64,000 bases of DNA from Syngnathus acus (Eukaryota > Chordata > Actinopteri > Syngnathiformes > Syngnathidae), in contig NC_051095.1 of NCBI RefSeq assembly GCF_901709675.1, positions 6,509,956 to 6,573,955 on the forward strand, written 5' to 3'. The translations under genes were made by a program, and so were the position numbers. The notes under the pieces were generated by a model. The model had not been told where the DNA came from and did no database searches. It saw nothing but the letters and a program-made list of their open reading frames with translations. Positions 45,799-58,851 of the stretch are shown here, in pieces; within the stretch, counting starts at the first letter, position 1; the number at the start of each line of letters is the position of its first letter.

Positions 45799-47239
45799 AG
45801 CGGTCCGTCGTTGGCATTAACGTAACGGATGACACGAGGGCTGAGCTGTCTTGCCTTTTTTTTTTTTTTTCCCCCTAAGCGGCAGGATTGGTCAAGACCT
45901 CTCAGCGGCCTTGAAGAAGACAAACTCGAGCCGCGCCCGAGCTCAACAACTGACATGACTTTTTTTCCGTGTGCATATTCAAATGTGTGGGCGGTTTGGT
46001 GAACACGGGCCACGCGGCCCCTCCCTCCCAGGTGACTCAAAAGAGCTGTGGAGAGAACTTCTAAAGTTTATATGCGTAATGTCGTCCAAGGGCTTCTGGC
46101 ACACCGGCAACACGCAGCCGCCAGGAACGTTGCCAAGCGGCAAACTCGGGTCCAAGGCGGCAGTCGCACTTCCTTCCACGACGGCTGCGCTGAACTCCAT
46201 GGTAAACCCTCGTACATTTTGCTTGACTCTGCTGTTTGCAGCCAGGTCGAGATTGCCAATGAGATTCTCATTTTCTTCACCTGGATAAATAAAGGCTAAA
46301 CCAATAAACACTCGGCGTATAAACAAACGCTACTCACGCGCGTTTGCGTCATTTGGGGGAAGACTCAAAAGCGCACTGATTCAATCAAGTCAAACGAAAT
46401 GATCACTATTTAAATATTCGTGTTGATTTTATTTTGACATCACTCTTCACTAATGACTCCGCGTTTGTTTGTTGTATATGTGAGATTTTGACTTTCATTT
46501 GGGGTCGAGAGTGTGCATGTGTACATATATAAAGATATTATCAGAAGCAAAAAATAAATGCTTGCTTGAAATAATAAAGCTAAAGAGCTTGAATTTCCAC
46601 CTTATGGATAATTATAATCCCGCATCGACTGTTCTTTGCTGACTACACTCATGGCGCTTGACAAGTGTCAAATGCTGCCCTCTAGTGGCTAAATGGTACT
46701 CAATTTGATGAGTGACAAAAAAACGAAACCGACATTTTTGGCTCCAAATGCACAAAGGAGTGAAGAGTTACAGCACTCATTAATCACTACAACCAACGTG
46801 CCGCTTATCAGAAGGCAATTTGTACAAACACTGCAGCTCTGCTTACCTTCTGGCTCTCACATGCGATCACGCTGTCGTTTGTAGCCCAAGTCACACAGAT
46901 GGAGAAACCGGGGGTGGTATTATGTAAATTAGCACCATAGTGACGTCACAATCCACAAACCTGAAAAGTGCTCAGACATTTAGTGACACAACGTTGAATA
47001 TTACAGACTTTTGAGACTTTTTGCATGAGCCAATTATATTGCCTTGCAACAAAAACAAACAGATAAACGCATTGAGGTCATATTTACAGCGGGCATTTTA
47101 TTGAATTTCACAGATGATAAATTCAACAAAATAGTTTTAGTTCATACAGCTCTAAAATTCTTTTAAAATTATTTGTGTCACACCCACGCAGCACACAGAG
47201 CTGTTTATGAAAAGAACAAAGCCCCCAACCAGCACCATA
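45799..47239. other. Intergenic between convergent usp12 and arhgap6
   Basis: The usp12 3' UTR occupies the left part, with candidate polyadenylation signals near 46288-46308 and 46553. The right part, from about 47090, is probably the arhgap6 3' UTR. No further gene was recognised. Confidence 0.55.
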
Positions 47240-50200
47240 TCACACCAAGGTCTCAGAGCTCGAACCTTTCCCTGTGAAGAAATCCCAGAAGCTGCTCTTG
47301 CTTTCCTCGGGGAGCGCCTGCTTCACCCAAACGTTGCCGGCGTCCGCCGGCGGGTGCTGTCGACTGGAGGGGGAGGACACGCGGCACAAGGTGGGCTGGG
47401 CCAGACTGAGCAGGTTGTGGTGGGAGTGGAACTGTCGCATGTGGCGGATGGATTTGCCGGGCCGGATTTCTCCTGTTGGTACGCATTAAAGATCTTGACT
47501 GCAATTAAAATAGCAATGTCATCAGCAGAGGCGGAAGGGATGCATACCGTATCGGTTGTCGTGCTGCTTCCTGCTCTGGTTCATCTTGAGCACACTGAGG
47601 AAGACCTCGCTACTCAGGCCGCCCTCCAGAGACGAGCGGGGTTCCATCGGGGACAGACTCCCACTTGAGGCGCCGACGGAGTCCAGAGACGTTCCTGTGT
47701 CCCGGCGGCCGCCCGAGCCGACGTCGCTTTCCTCCGTCACGTTACTACGGGTCGGTCGGGGTTATGGGTGCGTTTAGAAGGCGGGCATCAAAAGGATGAC
47801 TGTCGTCACCTGAGTTTGCGACGGAGCAGATAGTCGATGATGTCGGGGTCAGTCTGGATCAGGCTCACCAGGACTTCTTGTTGGAGTTCGGCCGACACCT
47901 ACGCACACACGCTGGAATATTTAGACGGAACACAACCAAGGAGGGTTCACAATGCTTCATTGAGACGCCTTGTGCGTCACTAATATTATTCCTTCTTTAC
48001 AGAGGATAAAGATCATAAGCTTCAACAGTAGCATTGTAATTGTAAGCCTCTTTTATAATAAATAATTCACTATTTGATAGAGCTGTGAAAACATCCCAAG
48101 TTGAGTCACTTGTATCTCAAGGCAACCCTGATGAATATTCCGGCTAAAAGTGAATCACCATGAAAAGTTTCCTGTAGTTCTGCATAAGCACCAGCGTGAC
48201 GTTGATGATGGCCGTGCTGTCCTCGATGCCAACGGCCTGCGGACCGGCGTCTCCTCCTCGTTCCCTTTGAAGCAGGTTCGGCCCAAAGATGACCGCCAAA
48301 TTGGCGGCCGTCATCTTGTTACCGGGGATCTGGGCAGGGCAGAGAGGCACTTTTGTGAGCAGAAGGTCAAAGGTTGACTTGAGTACGGATATGGGTCCAA
48401 TAACAAAGAACCCACACCGACCTCCTCATCGTTGGTGCCGACGCTGTCCTGGGCGAAGCTGTGCACGGTGTGCAGGAAAGTGAGGAGGCGCAGCAGCGTG
48501 TCGCAGTTGCAGGGAGGCAGCAGGTAGAGCAGATGCTGCAGGTAGTGGAGTTGCTCCGCTCCTCTGAGGACTGGCCCGCAGCCACCGAAACAAAAATCAG
48601 GTGGAAATGATTGATGGACTTCCAAAAAAATCTATCCTTGCAACAGCGGCAGACTTCCACTGCGCAGTTGTCATGCGTGCGTACGGTTAGCATGCAGGAA
48701 GGCGGGGTACAGCTCTCTGGTGAGAAGAGGGTCCGGCATGTCCCTCAGAAACTCTTTGAGCAAGGCAGCCACGTCGTGCACGCTGTGCTCCTCGTCCAGC
48801 TGAATGTCCACGCCTGCGTCAAAGTCTTCTCTCAGCTGCGGGGCGGCAACGACGGAATGTAAACGTTGTATGCATTTATCACCGCGCTCATCACGAAGTA
48901 CGCTCACCTGGCGCACCCTCTTCTTGGAGCTCCCGACTCGGAAAATGCCCACGGTCTGAAGACCTAAAGGGACGGAAAAAGGAAAATCAGGCGTGCCCGC
49001 GGGACGCGGCACAAAGACGGGAGGACAGCTGCCTCACCGTGGGACTCGATGTGGCCGCAACAGCGCTCCAGTACTCGAGGGACCTGGGGGTAGACCGGGT
49101 TGAGGCTCAGCTTGCTTTGGCTCCTGCACTCGGATGAGCCGCCGCTGCCACTCTTCTTTGGCTCCAGCTCCGCCGGATGGGATAGCTGCAGCGCCTCCAG
49201 CAAGCGGGACTGACTCTCCACCAGGTCGGAGATGGAGTCCACGGAGAGGCCACCCTGCGACGGGACCGTTTGGGTTATGTTCCATAAAATTGATCCGACC
49301 ACGACCTAAAGTTAGTTTCGTTTTTTTTTTTTTTTGTCAATTATTTGATCACCAAGTTTGGATTCTTCCAACTTGCTTGCTGCCTCAATTCAGTTTTTGT
49401 AGATTACAATCACTGAAGTGTTACCCGTCTCTGTCCTCGCCCAACGGAGTCCAAAATGCAGTGCGGCGGTGCCGGCGCAACCGATTTTGCGGGCACGTTC
49501 CCCGAGAGCAGTTGGCGCTTTTCGGCCCTGAAGCGCAAGACGCTGGCCTCCAGCTCCAAGCAGTCACGTCGACTCTCCTTCATGGCATCCTGACGCCGCT
49601 TGAAGGCCCGGTCGTTGGCGATGACCTGCGACAGCGGGATGCCGAATGCCTTGGGGGCAGATTCTGACAAATAACAAGCGCTGTTCTGTTAGGACAGACC
49701 AAACTGAACAATTGAGGATGGTGCACCGCGATGTGCCGAAAAGTGCCTAAAAACCAAAGCCAATCTCATAGTACGCCAGCAGAGGGCGCTAGCAGGCGTT
49801 CATGTGCTTTTCTAAGCCAGGTAACCCATAGAGGCCTGTTTTGGCAGAGCTTGGCTGTAAGCTTCTCGCTGACCCCGACGCACGCTGCCCGACTTTAGGC
49901 CACGTTTGCTGGCATCCGACAACAATGGCCGCTGATCCGCTTGTTTGGTAACATCCTTGACATCTTGTGGCCACTGACAGTTCTTTACTGGGTTTGGTGC
50001 AGATGGATGCAAATTTGGATCTAGGTTTGACTCACGTTGTTCAATATTTTGATGGTGGTGATGGGGTATCTGTTTTTTAATTTCTTTCGTTTTCCACTAA
50101 AACTTAAAATAGCCTGATGCGATCAAGAATAGAAAAAGCTTCATAACGTCTAAGAGACCAAAGGCTCATTACCAAATGCAAATTATAAAATCCAATTTTA

Positions 50201-53200
50201 CTTTTTGTGATTTAGCCAAAATTTGAAAAAAAAAAAAAAAGAGAAAGAAAATCATTCTTTTTTTTTATTATTTTTGCGCAAGATAATAAAAGGAGACAAA
50301 TGTTGAGTCAGCCTTACAACTGATAGTTTGCCAATTTAAAATGGAAAAAAAATCAAAGGATACTTTGTATTATCATTGTACGTCTTCATTCTATTTTGGC
50401 CACTTTAAAGCTGCATCAAGGATTTGAAGGCAGGGAAACACCAGCTTCCGTGGTTATTAATTGCACCACAGAGGATGCTTGACGGCTGCGAGAAGACGGG
50501 CGGAGCCAGCAGGAGCGGGGCCAGCTCCCGATGTTCCGGGTTTTCATTAACAGGGTTAGCCTTCAGCTAAGTCTAAGTGGGAGCAGGTGCTGCGTCTTTA
50601 AAGATCTGCACCACCGTTCGTTGACCTCCTTTAGAATTTATATAGACTTTTTGGGTAAATATTGCAAAACAATATTTCATGGTATTTAAAATTTTATAGT
50701 GGAGCAGGGGTGCTCACACTTTTGCAGCTCGGGAGCTAATTTTAAAATGACCAAGTCAAAGATATCTAACCAGCACATATTGAACATTTACACCATTATT
50801 ATTATTATTTATAGTCTTATTTTATTATTATTACTTCAACAAGGTGAAAAAGCAAATATCCTCCCGTCCAAAACGAGTTCATTCACTTTTGCTCACGAGC
50901 TACACAACCAACATTTTCGACCATTCATCCACATCTTTTTTTATCATTGCGTATGGGCATTCAACTCACCACGCTCTTTTTTTTCCTTGGAAAACGAGTC
51001 AAACTTCCTGCGCAGAGATTTTCGGCGTTTGCGTATTTCTGCGAAGGAACAAATACGATTTATTCTCACATGTTCTCGACACACAGGTGCACGTTTGCTA
51101 TTAAAACAACTTTGGATATAAATGATGTGTTAGCAGGTCATTAAATGTTGTGCAAATCGAATGACGCTGTTGTGTGGCCTCACATATTGGGCCTGGGTGT
51201 TCTTTTCCTGAAGTGTGGAACAGGAAGTCCACAAAAAGGACACAGGAGCATGAGAACAAGCAAATACGAGAAAATGTCTCTCAAAGCAATGACAGAGAAT
51301 TCCACGGAGCTCGCCAGCGATTAACTACGCCTGGCGACATTCAACAGCGCAACCCTCAAAATGTTAGCGAAGGACAACAGGAAGTGGAGGGGGTGGGGGG
51401 TGGCGACAGATGTGACCCGACGTGCTCACCTCAGGGGAGAAACAGAGCGGGAAGATTCCCACACTTGCTTGAGGGGGTGGGAAAAAAACACCAAAAAAAC
51501 CCCACACCTACCCGTGTCCAAGAATAAAAAAAAAAAATGACACTTCATGCCATTCTCAAAACAATTACGCACAATGAAAAGTTAGTTTATGGTCCTGTAC
51601 TGTATATACCGTAATTTTCGGACTATAAGTCGCGGTTTTTTTCATAGTTTGGGTGGGGGGGCGACTTATACTCAGGAGCGATTTATATACATATATATGG
51701 TTTTTTTTCACTTTTTTGGGCATTTTATGGCTGGTGCGACTTATACTCCGGTGCGACTTATAGTCCGAAAATTACGGTAGATTTGGTTGATGAATTGATT
51801 CACATGTGACAACCATGCAAATGTTGCTAGCCAGCCAGCAGCCGAACACTGCTCAGAAGTTAATTGCCCTGAGAAAGCTTGCGAGACGAGGCTAAGAAAA
51901 GCAGCTTACAGTCTCGCCGGACACATAAACACACGAGTGCAATGCCTGTGGTTTCCGCGTCTTACGTTTGAACGACCAAAGTCGAAAGCACACGATGGTC
52001 CTTGCGCTTTTGACAATACCGGTGGATAGAAGAGAAAGCGTTTACGATGACTTAAGAACTTGCCGTGCCTCATTTGAAGCTGGCGGTGTCATTTTGAACA
52101 TCTGGCAGCAAGTTTGGATGAGGAACTGGAGCGCGGCCCAAAATCATGGCATGTTTGCAACTCAGAGAGCTCCAAATCACTGGCGCTGCGAACCTTGATT
52201 AGCTCGACTCAACTTGATTTATAGAGGCCTTGATCAACATGCGTAACAAATTGCTGGCTTGTTTCCTTCAGTGATGTCATGGAGGATAAAGTCAACAAAG
52301 TCACTGGTTGAGAAAATACATTTGAAGATCTCAACTTTATTATTCTTGCAAATGACAGTTATTGTTGAATGCTTCATGTGCATTAAGTTTTATAAATAGC
52401 AATGCTAATTTCTTTTAGCCTGTCTATGGCGTTTTGAATTACATCTTAGCATTAAGCTAGCACCCTTTTTTTATTCAAGACTATTCTCTTTTGTGTTAGG
52501 GTTAGTTTTACAGTGTACCTTAACTGGGGTGATTAATCAGGTATTTTCTGTTCATTTTATAATTTCATCTAGTTATTCTGGAACACATTTACAATGTGTT
52601 AAAAACTTACGCGGGTGCTAAAACTTGTTTTTCGAGTCTTTACACTGGATATTTCATGCTCTGGTCCTCGACGGCCGCTATCCGGCACATTTAGATGTTT
52701 CCATCCTCCAAAGCACCTGATTCAAAGGTTCAGGACAAAACTTGGTAACCCTTGCTCTGGAATGTATCCCACGCCAAAGTTTGGGCTTCACGTCATTGAC
52801 ATAAGAAACTACAAGATTGGTCATTTTTACTCTCGAGGTGAAGCGGAGATCCTTGGACAAAGCTCCCTTGCTTTCCCTGTCCAAAGTTTTCCCTTTTTGT
52901 TCCATCGTCTCCCTCCAAGTTCTCGCAAGTGTCTCCCCATCAATCAGCCCGCTTTGCCTTGTAGTTCTCGCGCTCTGCTCGTCATAAATCCGAGCGCCTT
53001 CCAAAGGCACACTTGGCCAATGACAACAAGAATGCCTCCATGTACCTCTGGGAATGCTGATCTTGAAGTGGAGCTCCCTCTGGTCCAGGTGGAACAGGGC
53101 CACTCGCTGCAGTCTGGCTCGCTCCACTTCGGACAGGTTCTGGATGGCCGCGGGCTGGAGACGCACGCTGTGACCCAACATGTTGGCCCACGTGAGGCCC

Positions 53201-53202
53201 CC
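47240..53202 (-). CDS. arhgap6: ARHGAP6-type Rho GTPase-activating protein
   Basis: Stimulates GTP hydrolysis on Rho-family GTPases (RhoA for human ARHGAP6). Eleven in-frame exons total 576 codons with stop: 53046-53202, 50970-51038, 49425-49663, 49038-49254, 48908-48963, 48685-48835, 48422-48570, 48159-48329, 47810-47898, 47548-47744 and 47240-47472. Family blocks are [20 protein letters not shown], the basic [18 protein letters not shown] exon, [18 protein letters not shown], and the RhoGAP core with arginine finger ([18 protein letters not shown]) and [18 protein letters not shown]. The protein ends SSSETLV, like ARHGAP6. The tail after the GAP domain is much shorter than in human. ARHGAP36, the X-linked paralogue, fits less well. 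The first listed exon starts at an AG acceptor, so a 5' exon is missing; alternatively translation begins at the ATG at 53259. The 2-kb introns contain a MITE at 51609-51777. Confidence 0.9.
51609..51777 (+). mobile_element. TA-flanked MITE, family B copy 2
   Basis: 169 bp with near-perfect terminal inverted repeats CCGTAATTTTCGGACTATAA and TTATAGTCCGAAAATTACGG. TA is duplicated at both sides, and internal GCGACTTATACTC segments are inverted. It lies in arhgap6 intron 1, and a shortened relative lies at 30201-30289. Confidence 0.88.
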
Positions 53203-55092
53203 CTGGCCAGACGCAAAAACACACGTGACATGTGGAGTGGAAACATGACGCTCCCTCATCTGGCAAGATTTAGCGCAAAAAGATTGCCAGGTTGTCTGCC
53301 GCCGCCAAGTTCGGGCACACGGATGGGCCCGCTGGCTATTATATTGTCAGGAACAGGACATCGGATCAAAACAATGTGGAATTTTCCGCCACGTGATTGA
53401 TGAACGGGCGTACGATAGAAATGTGGATCTTGCTTTTCTAATCACTTTGTAGTGAGAATACAGTTGTGTGCCAAGAGGCTAAACTGAAACGTTACCAGTC
53501 TTGGAAGGAGGTCAAAGTGTCAAATAATTCCTAATAAGGCAATTCTGTTGTGGAAAAAACATGTCCTGAACATTTTCAAGTCTGAATGTCTTCAGAAATG
53601 AGGAAGGAGGTAAAATTCTAACAATTTGTGCAAACTATTCATCAACGCAAATGTTCAAGTTGAATTGAATACAAAATGATGGGGAAAAGGGACGTCAACA
53701 TGTTAAATAGCTTATCATTTGCTAACTTGACTGTAAAATTTGAGGAATTTGAGGAGTGTGATGGTTAAGAATGTCAAATAGCATGAATGCTTTAAACATT
53801 TTTATCTTGTGGATGATTGAGTGCAAATTGCGATGAGGTGGCCAAAGGGTGATAGCGTCTGTCATGTAAGAAAAACAACAACAACATGAGACTCCACTTG
53901 CTTATTCCTTGGATAAACAACTAGTGGAGAGCAAAAAAGTCTACTATGCCCTGGAGGTTTTGCTGCTCCATTTGGGAATCACAATGTGACCAGCCGACGG
54001 AGCAACGACAGGCGCACAAACGAGTTCATCTGCACATTGTGATGTCCCTTTTTTTTTTCTCAAAGTAACAATGTGATTCTACCACCAGTTTCAGCGTCAA
54101 TACATTCAAAGGTGAATTTAACTTTCACTCAGAGTAAAAAGACAATTTTGAAGACAACAAACAAGCAAACTGTCAAGGTACAAATACCTGGTTTGTCCGT
54201 CTGGTTAGAAAATTCTCAAAATGTCTCCCGAGGCCCCCCCTCGTGTTCGCTATCTGGACCCCATTGCGGAGAGTCTGACTCCAAGCACAGCGTGAGTAAA
54301 GCGAGGGGGTTGGAGAGGGAGGTCCAGAGAAAGGAGTTAGATTACAACAAGAAGAGGAGGAGGAGGAGGACAAGTTGCGACTTCTACGAGCTGCAGAACA
54401 TAAACATGGGGAGGGGTGTGGTGGCTCATGTTGGAGCTCTGAAGATCAATGCTGAGAGAGAGAGGAGGAAATTGGACGCAGTGTGTGGTGCATGTGTGTG
54501 TGTGGGGGGGGGGGTGTTCAGGTGAGTGCCAAGAGGAGGAGGATTAAAACGTTGGATTAAAAAGGACGCAGGCACAGACGCTGAAGATGCGTGCAGACGT
54601 GACAGAGCAAAGCATCATGGGTGGCTGCGCGCGCCTGCTAGCAAGCGTGCACACGCGCGCACGTGTGCTGACTCGGTCTTAAATAAAATTTAAAAAAACA
54701 GGATGGATGAGACCGACGCGCTCGCGCGCGTGCGAGACACTTTCTTGGACAACACTGCACTCTATTGGCCGAAGAGCGCTCATGAGATAGCGCGTGTGTT
54801 GAACATTCCCATGGGTGTGATGTCATTCAAAATATTAGAAACCGCTGCCAATCCGTCCCGGTGCACTTTCAGAAGCATAATAAAAAGGAAACTGCAAAAA
54901 CATTGAGAGGGTAATATTAGCATTAACCACTGGGGGGAGCTAAAGGGGGAAGGGCAGGGGCAGAGCAACACCAGCGGAACTAATTGTTTTCCTGACTTAT
55001 TGACATGATTTCCCTACTTTTCAGATGAGCTTGGGCAGGAAATGCCGACGGTGAAAAGGAGATGGGGAACTAGGATACGGACGGTTACTCAC
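53203..55092. other. Region upstream of the arhgap6 exons
   Basis: No convincing coding exon. A minus-strand segment at 54216-54274 has an AG acceptor and 18 open codons before a stop, in a phase compatible with the orphan exon at 55093-55162, but the evidence is weak. A G run occurs at about 54504-54513, and 54600-54760 is CpG-rich. Confidence 0.4.
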
Positions 55093-56351
55093 TTCTCAAC
55101 TGCCTCCGTTCTATAAACAGGACGTTCACGCCCACGGCCAGGGCTGCACTGGCCATCAGAACCTGGTGGGTCAACATATTTTGGGACTGTTTGAACTTTA
55201 TTTAATCGTTTTCTTGAATCTATTTGTCTGCAAGAAATAATTCAGAGGGAGCAGCCCGTTACAATATAGACACAAAACAGAGTCAACATCAGTGCAGGGG
55301 CGGAGCTATGTGGTTGCCAGGGATGGTCAGGGTGTTTGATTTTTTTTTTTTTTTTTTCTTTTATATGCTACTGCTCGTTGGTGTAGCAGTTGTCTGAAGG
55401 TATTTACTAATGACCTGGATAATACGTGATTTTCATGAGGTGTTAGCATTAAGCTAATCTGATATACAATTCTACATTTGGTTAAATAATGTTTGTTTTT
55501 TGTTTTGTGTGTCAGTTTGACAGTGAACTCCAAGGAGTGACAAATCAAGCACACTTGGCTTCTTTTTTGGAGGGGGAGAACTATGTCAATCCCAATTAGA
55601 ACACAAACGTTTCCCTCGTCCACCCGAAACCTCAGTGAACCCGATACAAAGCGACACCGGAGAAGAGGCAGTGTTGACGTCTTATCTCTGACTGATTTGA
55701 TCCATCGTTCCAAGACACGTCATTACTTTTACCGCAAACACGCCCAGCAAATCCACAAACACCACACAGTGAGAAATAAGTGGACCCTTGATTTTACTTT
55801 TTTTTCTGAGCCACAATTTCACTCACAGAAAACACCAGGAATTAACCAGCTCCATCTGGGCTTTGATTATGATAAGACTCATATACTTTTGGGGGGAAAA
55901 GAAACGTGCTAGAATCCTTCGTCCAATCAGAGTTCAGCTTTTGTATTGCCATGTCCATTCAATCTGCCTGTGGTCTTTCCAAATAGTATTCCTGACCTTC
56001 GAAACAAACGATATTAGCAATGGTGCAGTTTCGTTCGCCAATTACATTTCCTACTTATCCTCACAGGGTCAGAGCACTGACCCACAACGACGTCTCTGAT
56101 TGGTCGATCACAGCACAACTTGCTACAACTTACTTTGATTACAAAACACATTTGTAGCAATCTGCATGCCCGTAATAAATCAGCATCCGCCGACCTGAGC
56201 ATCTTGTGAGTGTGAAGTTGAGGATGCTAACCTCATGGTAGAAGTGCATGTCGGATGGTGCTCGGCAGAATCCCGAAGGCCAGGATGCCAGCTGCTCGGG
56301 TCCATCCGGCGAAAGCGTCACTCGGGCGCCTCGTCCGATGCTTCCGCTCAT
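55093..56351 (-). CDS. Hypothetical two-exon N-terminal fragment with a membrane segment
   Basis: I do not recognise this gene. Exon A (56232-56351) begins with an ATG and encodes 40 residues, MSGSIGRGARVTLSPDGPEQ through SDMHFYHE, followed by GTTAGC. Exon B (55093-55162) starts after a CCCACCAG acceptor in the matching phase and encodes VLMASAALAVGVNVLFI followed by ERRQLR, then a strong GTGAGT donor. The hydrophobic stretch with a basic flank looks like a signal-anchor. Exon B ends in phase 1, whereas the first arhgap6 exon found starts in phase 0, so a direct join is excluded. The segment could be a separate micro-protein, possibly ending in the weak exon at 54216-54274, or an alternative arhgap6 5' end through an unseen exon. 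Coding status is unproven. Confidence 0.35.
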
Positions 56352-58851
56352 CAATAGGAGAATGGAAGCTGCCTGTGCTGCTGCTGCTACATTTTCTTCT
56401 CATTCCATCTTTTTCTTCAGCTGCTTCCCCTCACATGACGAACCCCTCCCCAGTCCAGCTACCAGGGTCACTTTTATCTGAGGCGAGATCCGCCGCACAT
56501 CACTTCATGATTCTTCCCTTCTCCTCCTCTGGGGCTCTTTCCTGAAAGAAATCAAGCAGCACACACGCCAAGCCGCATGCCACCCAGCCTGTAGTTGTCA
56601 GTCCTTCCTGTGTGCGTGTGTGTGTGTGTGTTGTAGATAGCATGGTGTGCTTTGCGCTGTCAGAAACAGGAAGTGTGCAGCTTGCTTGTTTGGCCCCGAT
56701 GAGCCATCTCCTGTGTGTATGCACACGGGTGAGAAAGGACACATCAGTAACTCAAAGCTTGGGCAGGTACTTTGAGCATTTTTTTTTCAATATTTGTATT
56801 TGATAGAATCGTTGAAACTACTAGAACAAGAAGAAGCTGTTACATGTTACTACTAGTGAGGCAAAAGTGCACACTTGGTGATAACTGCATGTTACTAGTG
56901 ACCCTGACGCATGGTAACGTAAATTTGAATTTCTTTTTTTGCCAAAGGTGACACGTGGCATGAATCTTGTGACTGAAATGAACTGCAGTGTTTTAGCATG
57001 TTTGGCAGACACAACCCAGCTTGCACCCTATGAGTGGAATTAGCTTCCACATCTTTGCATTGGGCCAGTTTATGGACATTAGAATTTGAAGTAACCAAAG
57101 ACTAAAGGTTTTTACGCAAGAAAAATAATTTATTTATGATAGAATCACTTCATGGCACTGGCATGTTGGAATGTGGCGCTTACACCAAACCACTGGATGG
57201 GCCACAAGGGGTTTTAATACATATATGTAATATTCCTTTAAATATGTTTTTCTTCCCTTAAGGAATAACAAAAATAGAACTCCAATAGGTGGACTGACTC
57301 TATTGATGTATGTTTCTCTAAGCTGCCCTTAAGTGGCGGTCGGGCGCCTCGTCTAGGGTTGGGATTGTGACCTGGGCATTTTACAACAAGGCGTCATCAG
57401 CTGGGGTTGTGTGCAGCATGCTCACGTCGAACAACCTACGACTCAAAGTACACAAATTGACGGACGACACAACCTTGCTGCAAGATTATCTGAGGCATCG
57501 CGCACACACACAAAGTAAAGAGAGGCTTTTTTTTTTTTTTTTTTTTTTTTTTACACGGCCCACTTAGTGGATATCAAGCAAATGAATCAATGGCAATCTT
57601 TCCTGACGTTTGAAAGTTTGTCAACATGGCTGCAACCCCTGCACACCCCCCAAAAAAATATCCAGATCTCAAATAGATGGCATGGTGCTGCAGTAAGGCA
57701 GCCAAACTTTGTGATGCAAGGCAAACAAACTTGTTAAGTACTCTTTTTCAAAAATTTCAAAAAGAAAGCATCACTTGATGAGTGGTCAGAAGCAGCGATG
57801 CGTTTGGACGTGACGGTGACCAAGAGTGCGCGTCGCAACCTCCCGCCACCAGAGGGCAAGCTGACACAGTGGCGAAACGCCCAAAAAAAAAAAAAGTCTA
57901 CCCCGTGAGCCGACCTTCGCGTGTCCCCGTTCGTCATCCTGATCCTTCCTGAGGTCCAGCGCGGAAAGGCAGTTAAAAACGAATAAACGTCTTTTTGTGG
58001 CCGCTCGCTTGTTGACATTCAGCTGGTGTAGACGAGGGGAAGGTCAATGGGAACGGCGGGGTCAGGAAGTGACGTCATGCACCAGGGCGGCCAATGGCGG
58101 CGCGCTGACACACAAACACTCTCGCGGGCGCACACACACGTTCGCTCCCGTCACCGGAAACCAAAACGAGAGGGAAACCTCCCGAGACCTGCTTCATGCT
58201 CTCCATGCAGAAATTCCGCAGGCATGATGAGGATAATGACGATGATGAGGGAGAAGATTTGTGCGCACGCATACTCATGCCAACACACACAAGCTTGTGC
58301 AGACATTTCTGTTATTTGTGTGTGTTCTCCATCACACGGGCAGTGTCTTGTTTGTTGTTCTTAGGATACACAACACATACATAATAGTGAATGTGTACGT
58401 CCTACTGGCACAAAAGACACCAAACAAGTTGGGGTGGCGGCGATGGGGGGCAATTGCCGCCTGACGTTGAATCCATTTGTGGAGCATCTGAACCAGAATT
58501 TGACATGTGGACAGGTCAGATGGATTATTACTACACGAGTTCCTGAAATCACATGACTCTTCATCATCAAGATCTTCATCAGGGCTCGTTGCTGTTATCC
58601 AGGAGAAAAGAATAAATGTTTACCCTTCTGGTGTTTTTACATACTTTTTACGTCTGACATTCCCACCGACCAAGTCGCGGGATTCCCGTCTCTGCTCTTG
58701 CAAACCCTCCCAGAGCTTCAATGAGAAACACTCCGACTCCAACCAAGCCAGGGACCATTTGGTTCAAAATGACGCGATTGGACGACGCAAATGGTCAGCC
58801 AGTGGTTGGAGCAAAGCCGTTAGCCGCTAGCTTATCAAGACTGGAGCGTCC
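56352..58851. other. Intergenic, nhsl2 3' flank
   Basis: Contains short GT repeats at about 56605-56635, a T run at 57528-57552 and (CA)-containing DNA near 58090-58140. The nhsl2 3' UTR lies directly left of 58852. No additional gene is supported. Confidence 0.5.

Noticed and set aside
50704-50760. hAT terminus starting CAGGGGTGCTCACAC
   Set aside because: Resembles a hAT left end, but no matching right end or target duplication was found before the arhgap6 exon at 50970, so only a possible fragment.
52615-53400. 261-codon plus-strand ORF
   Set aside because: It lies opposite the arhgap6 exon at 53046-53202, whose minus-strand frame matches ARHGAP6 and has proper splice sites; the plus frame has no family resemblance.
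55093-56351. Using these exons as the missing 5' exons of arhgap6
   Set aside because: Exon 55093-55162 ends in phase 1, while both possible starts of the arhgap6 exon near 53202 and 53259 are phase 0; a direct join breaks the frame.
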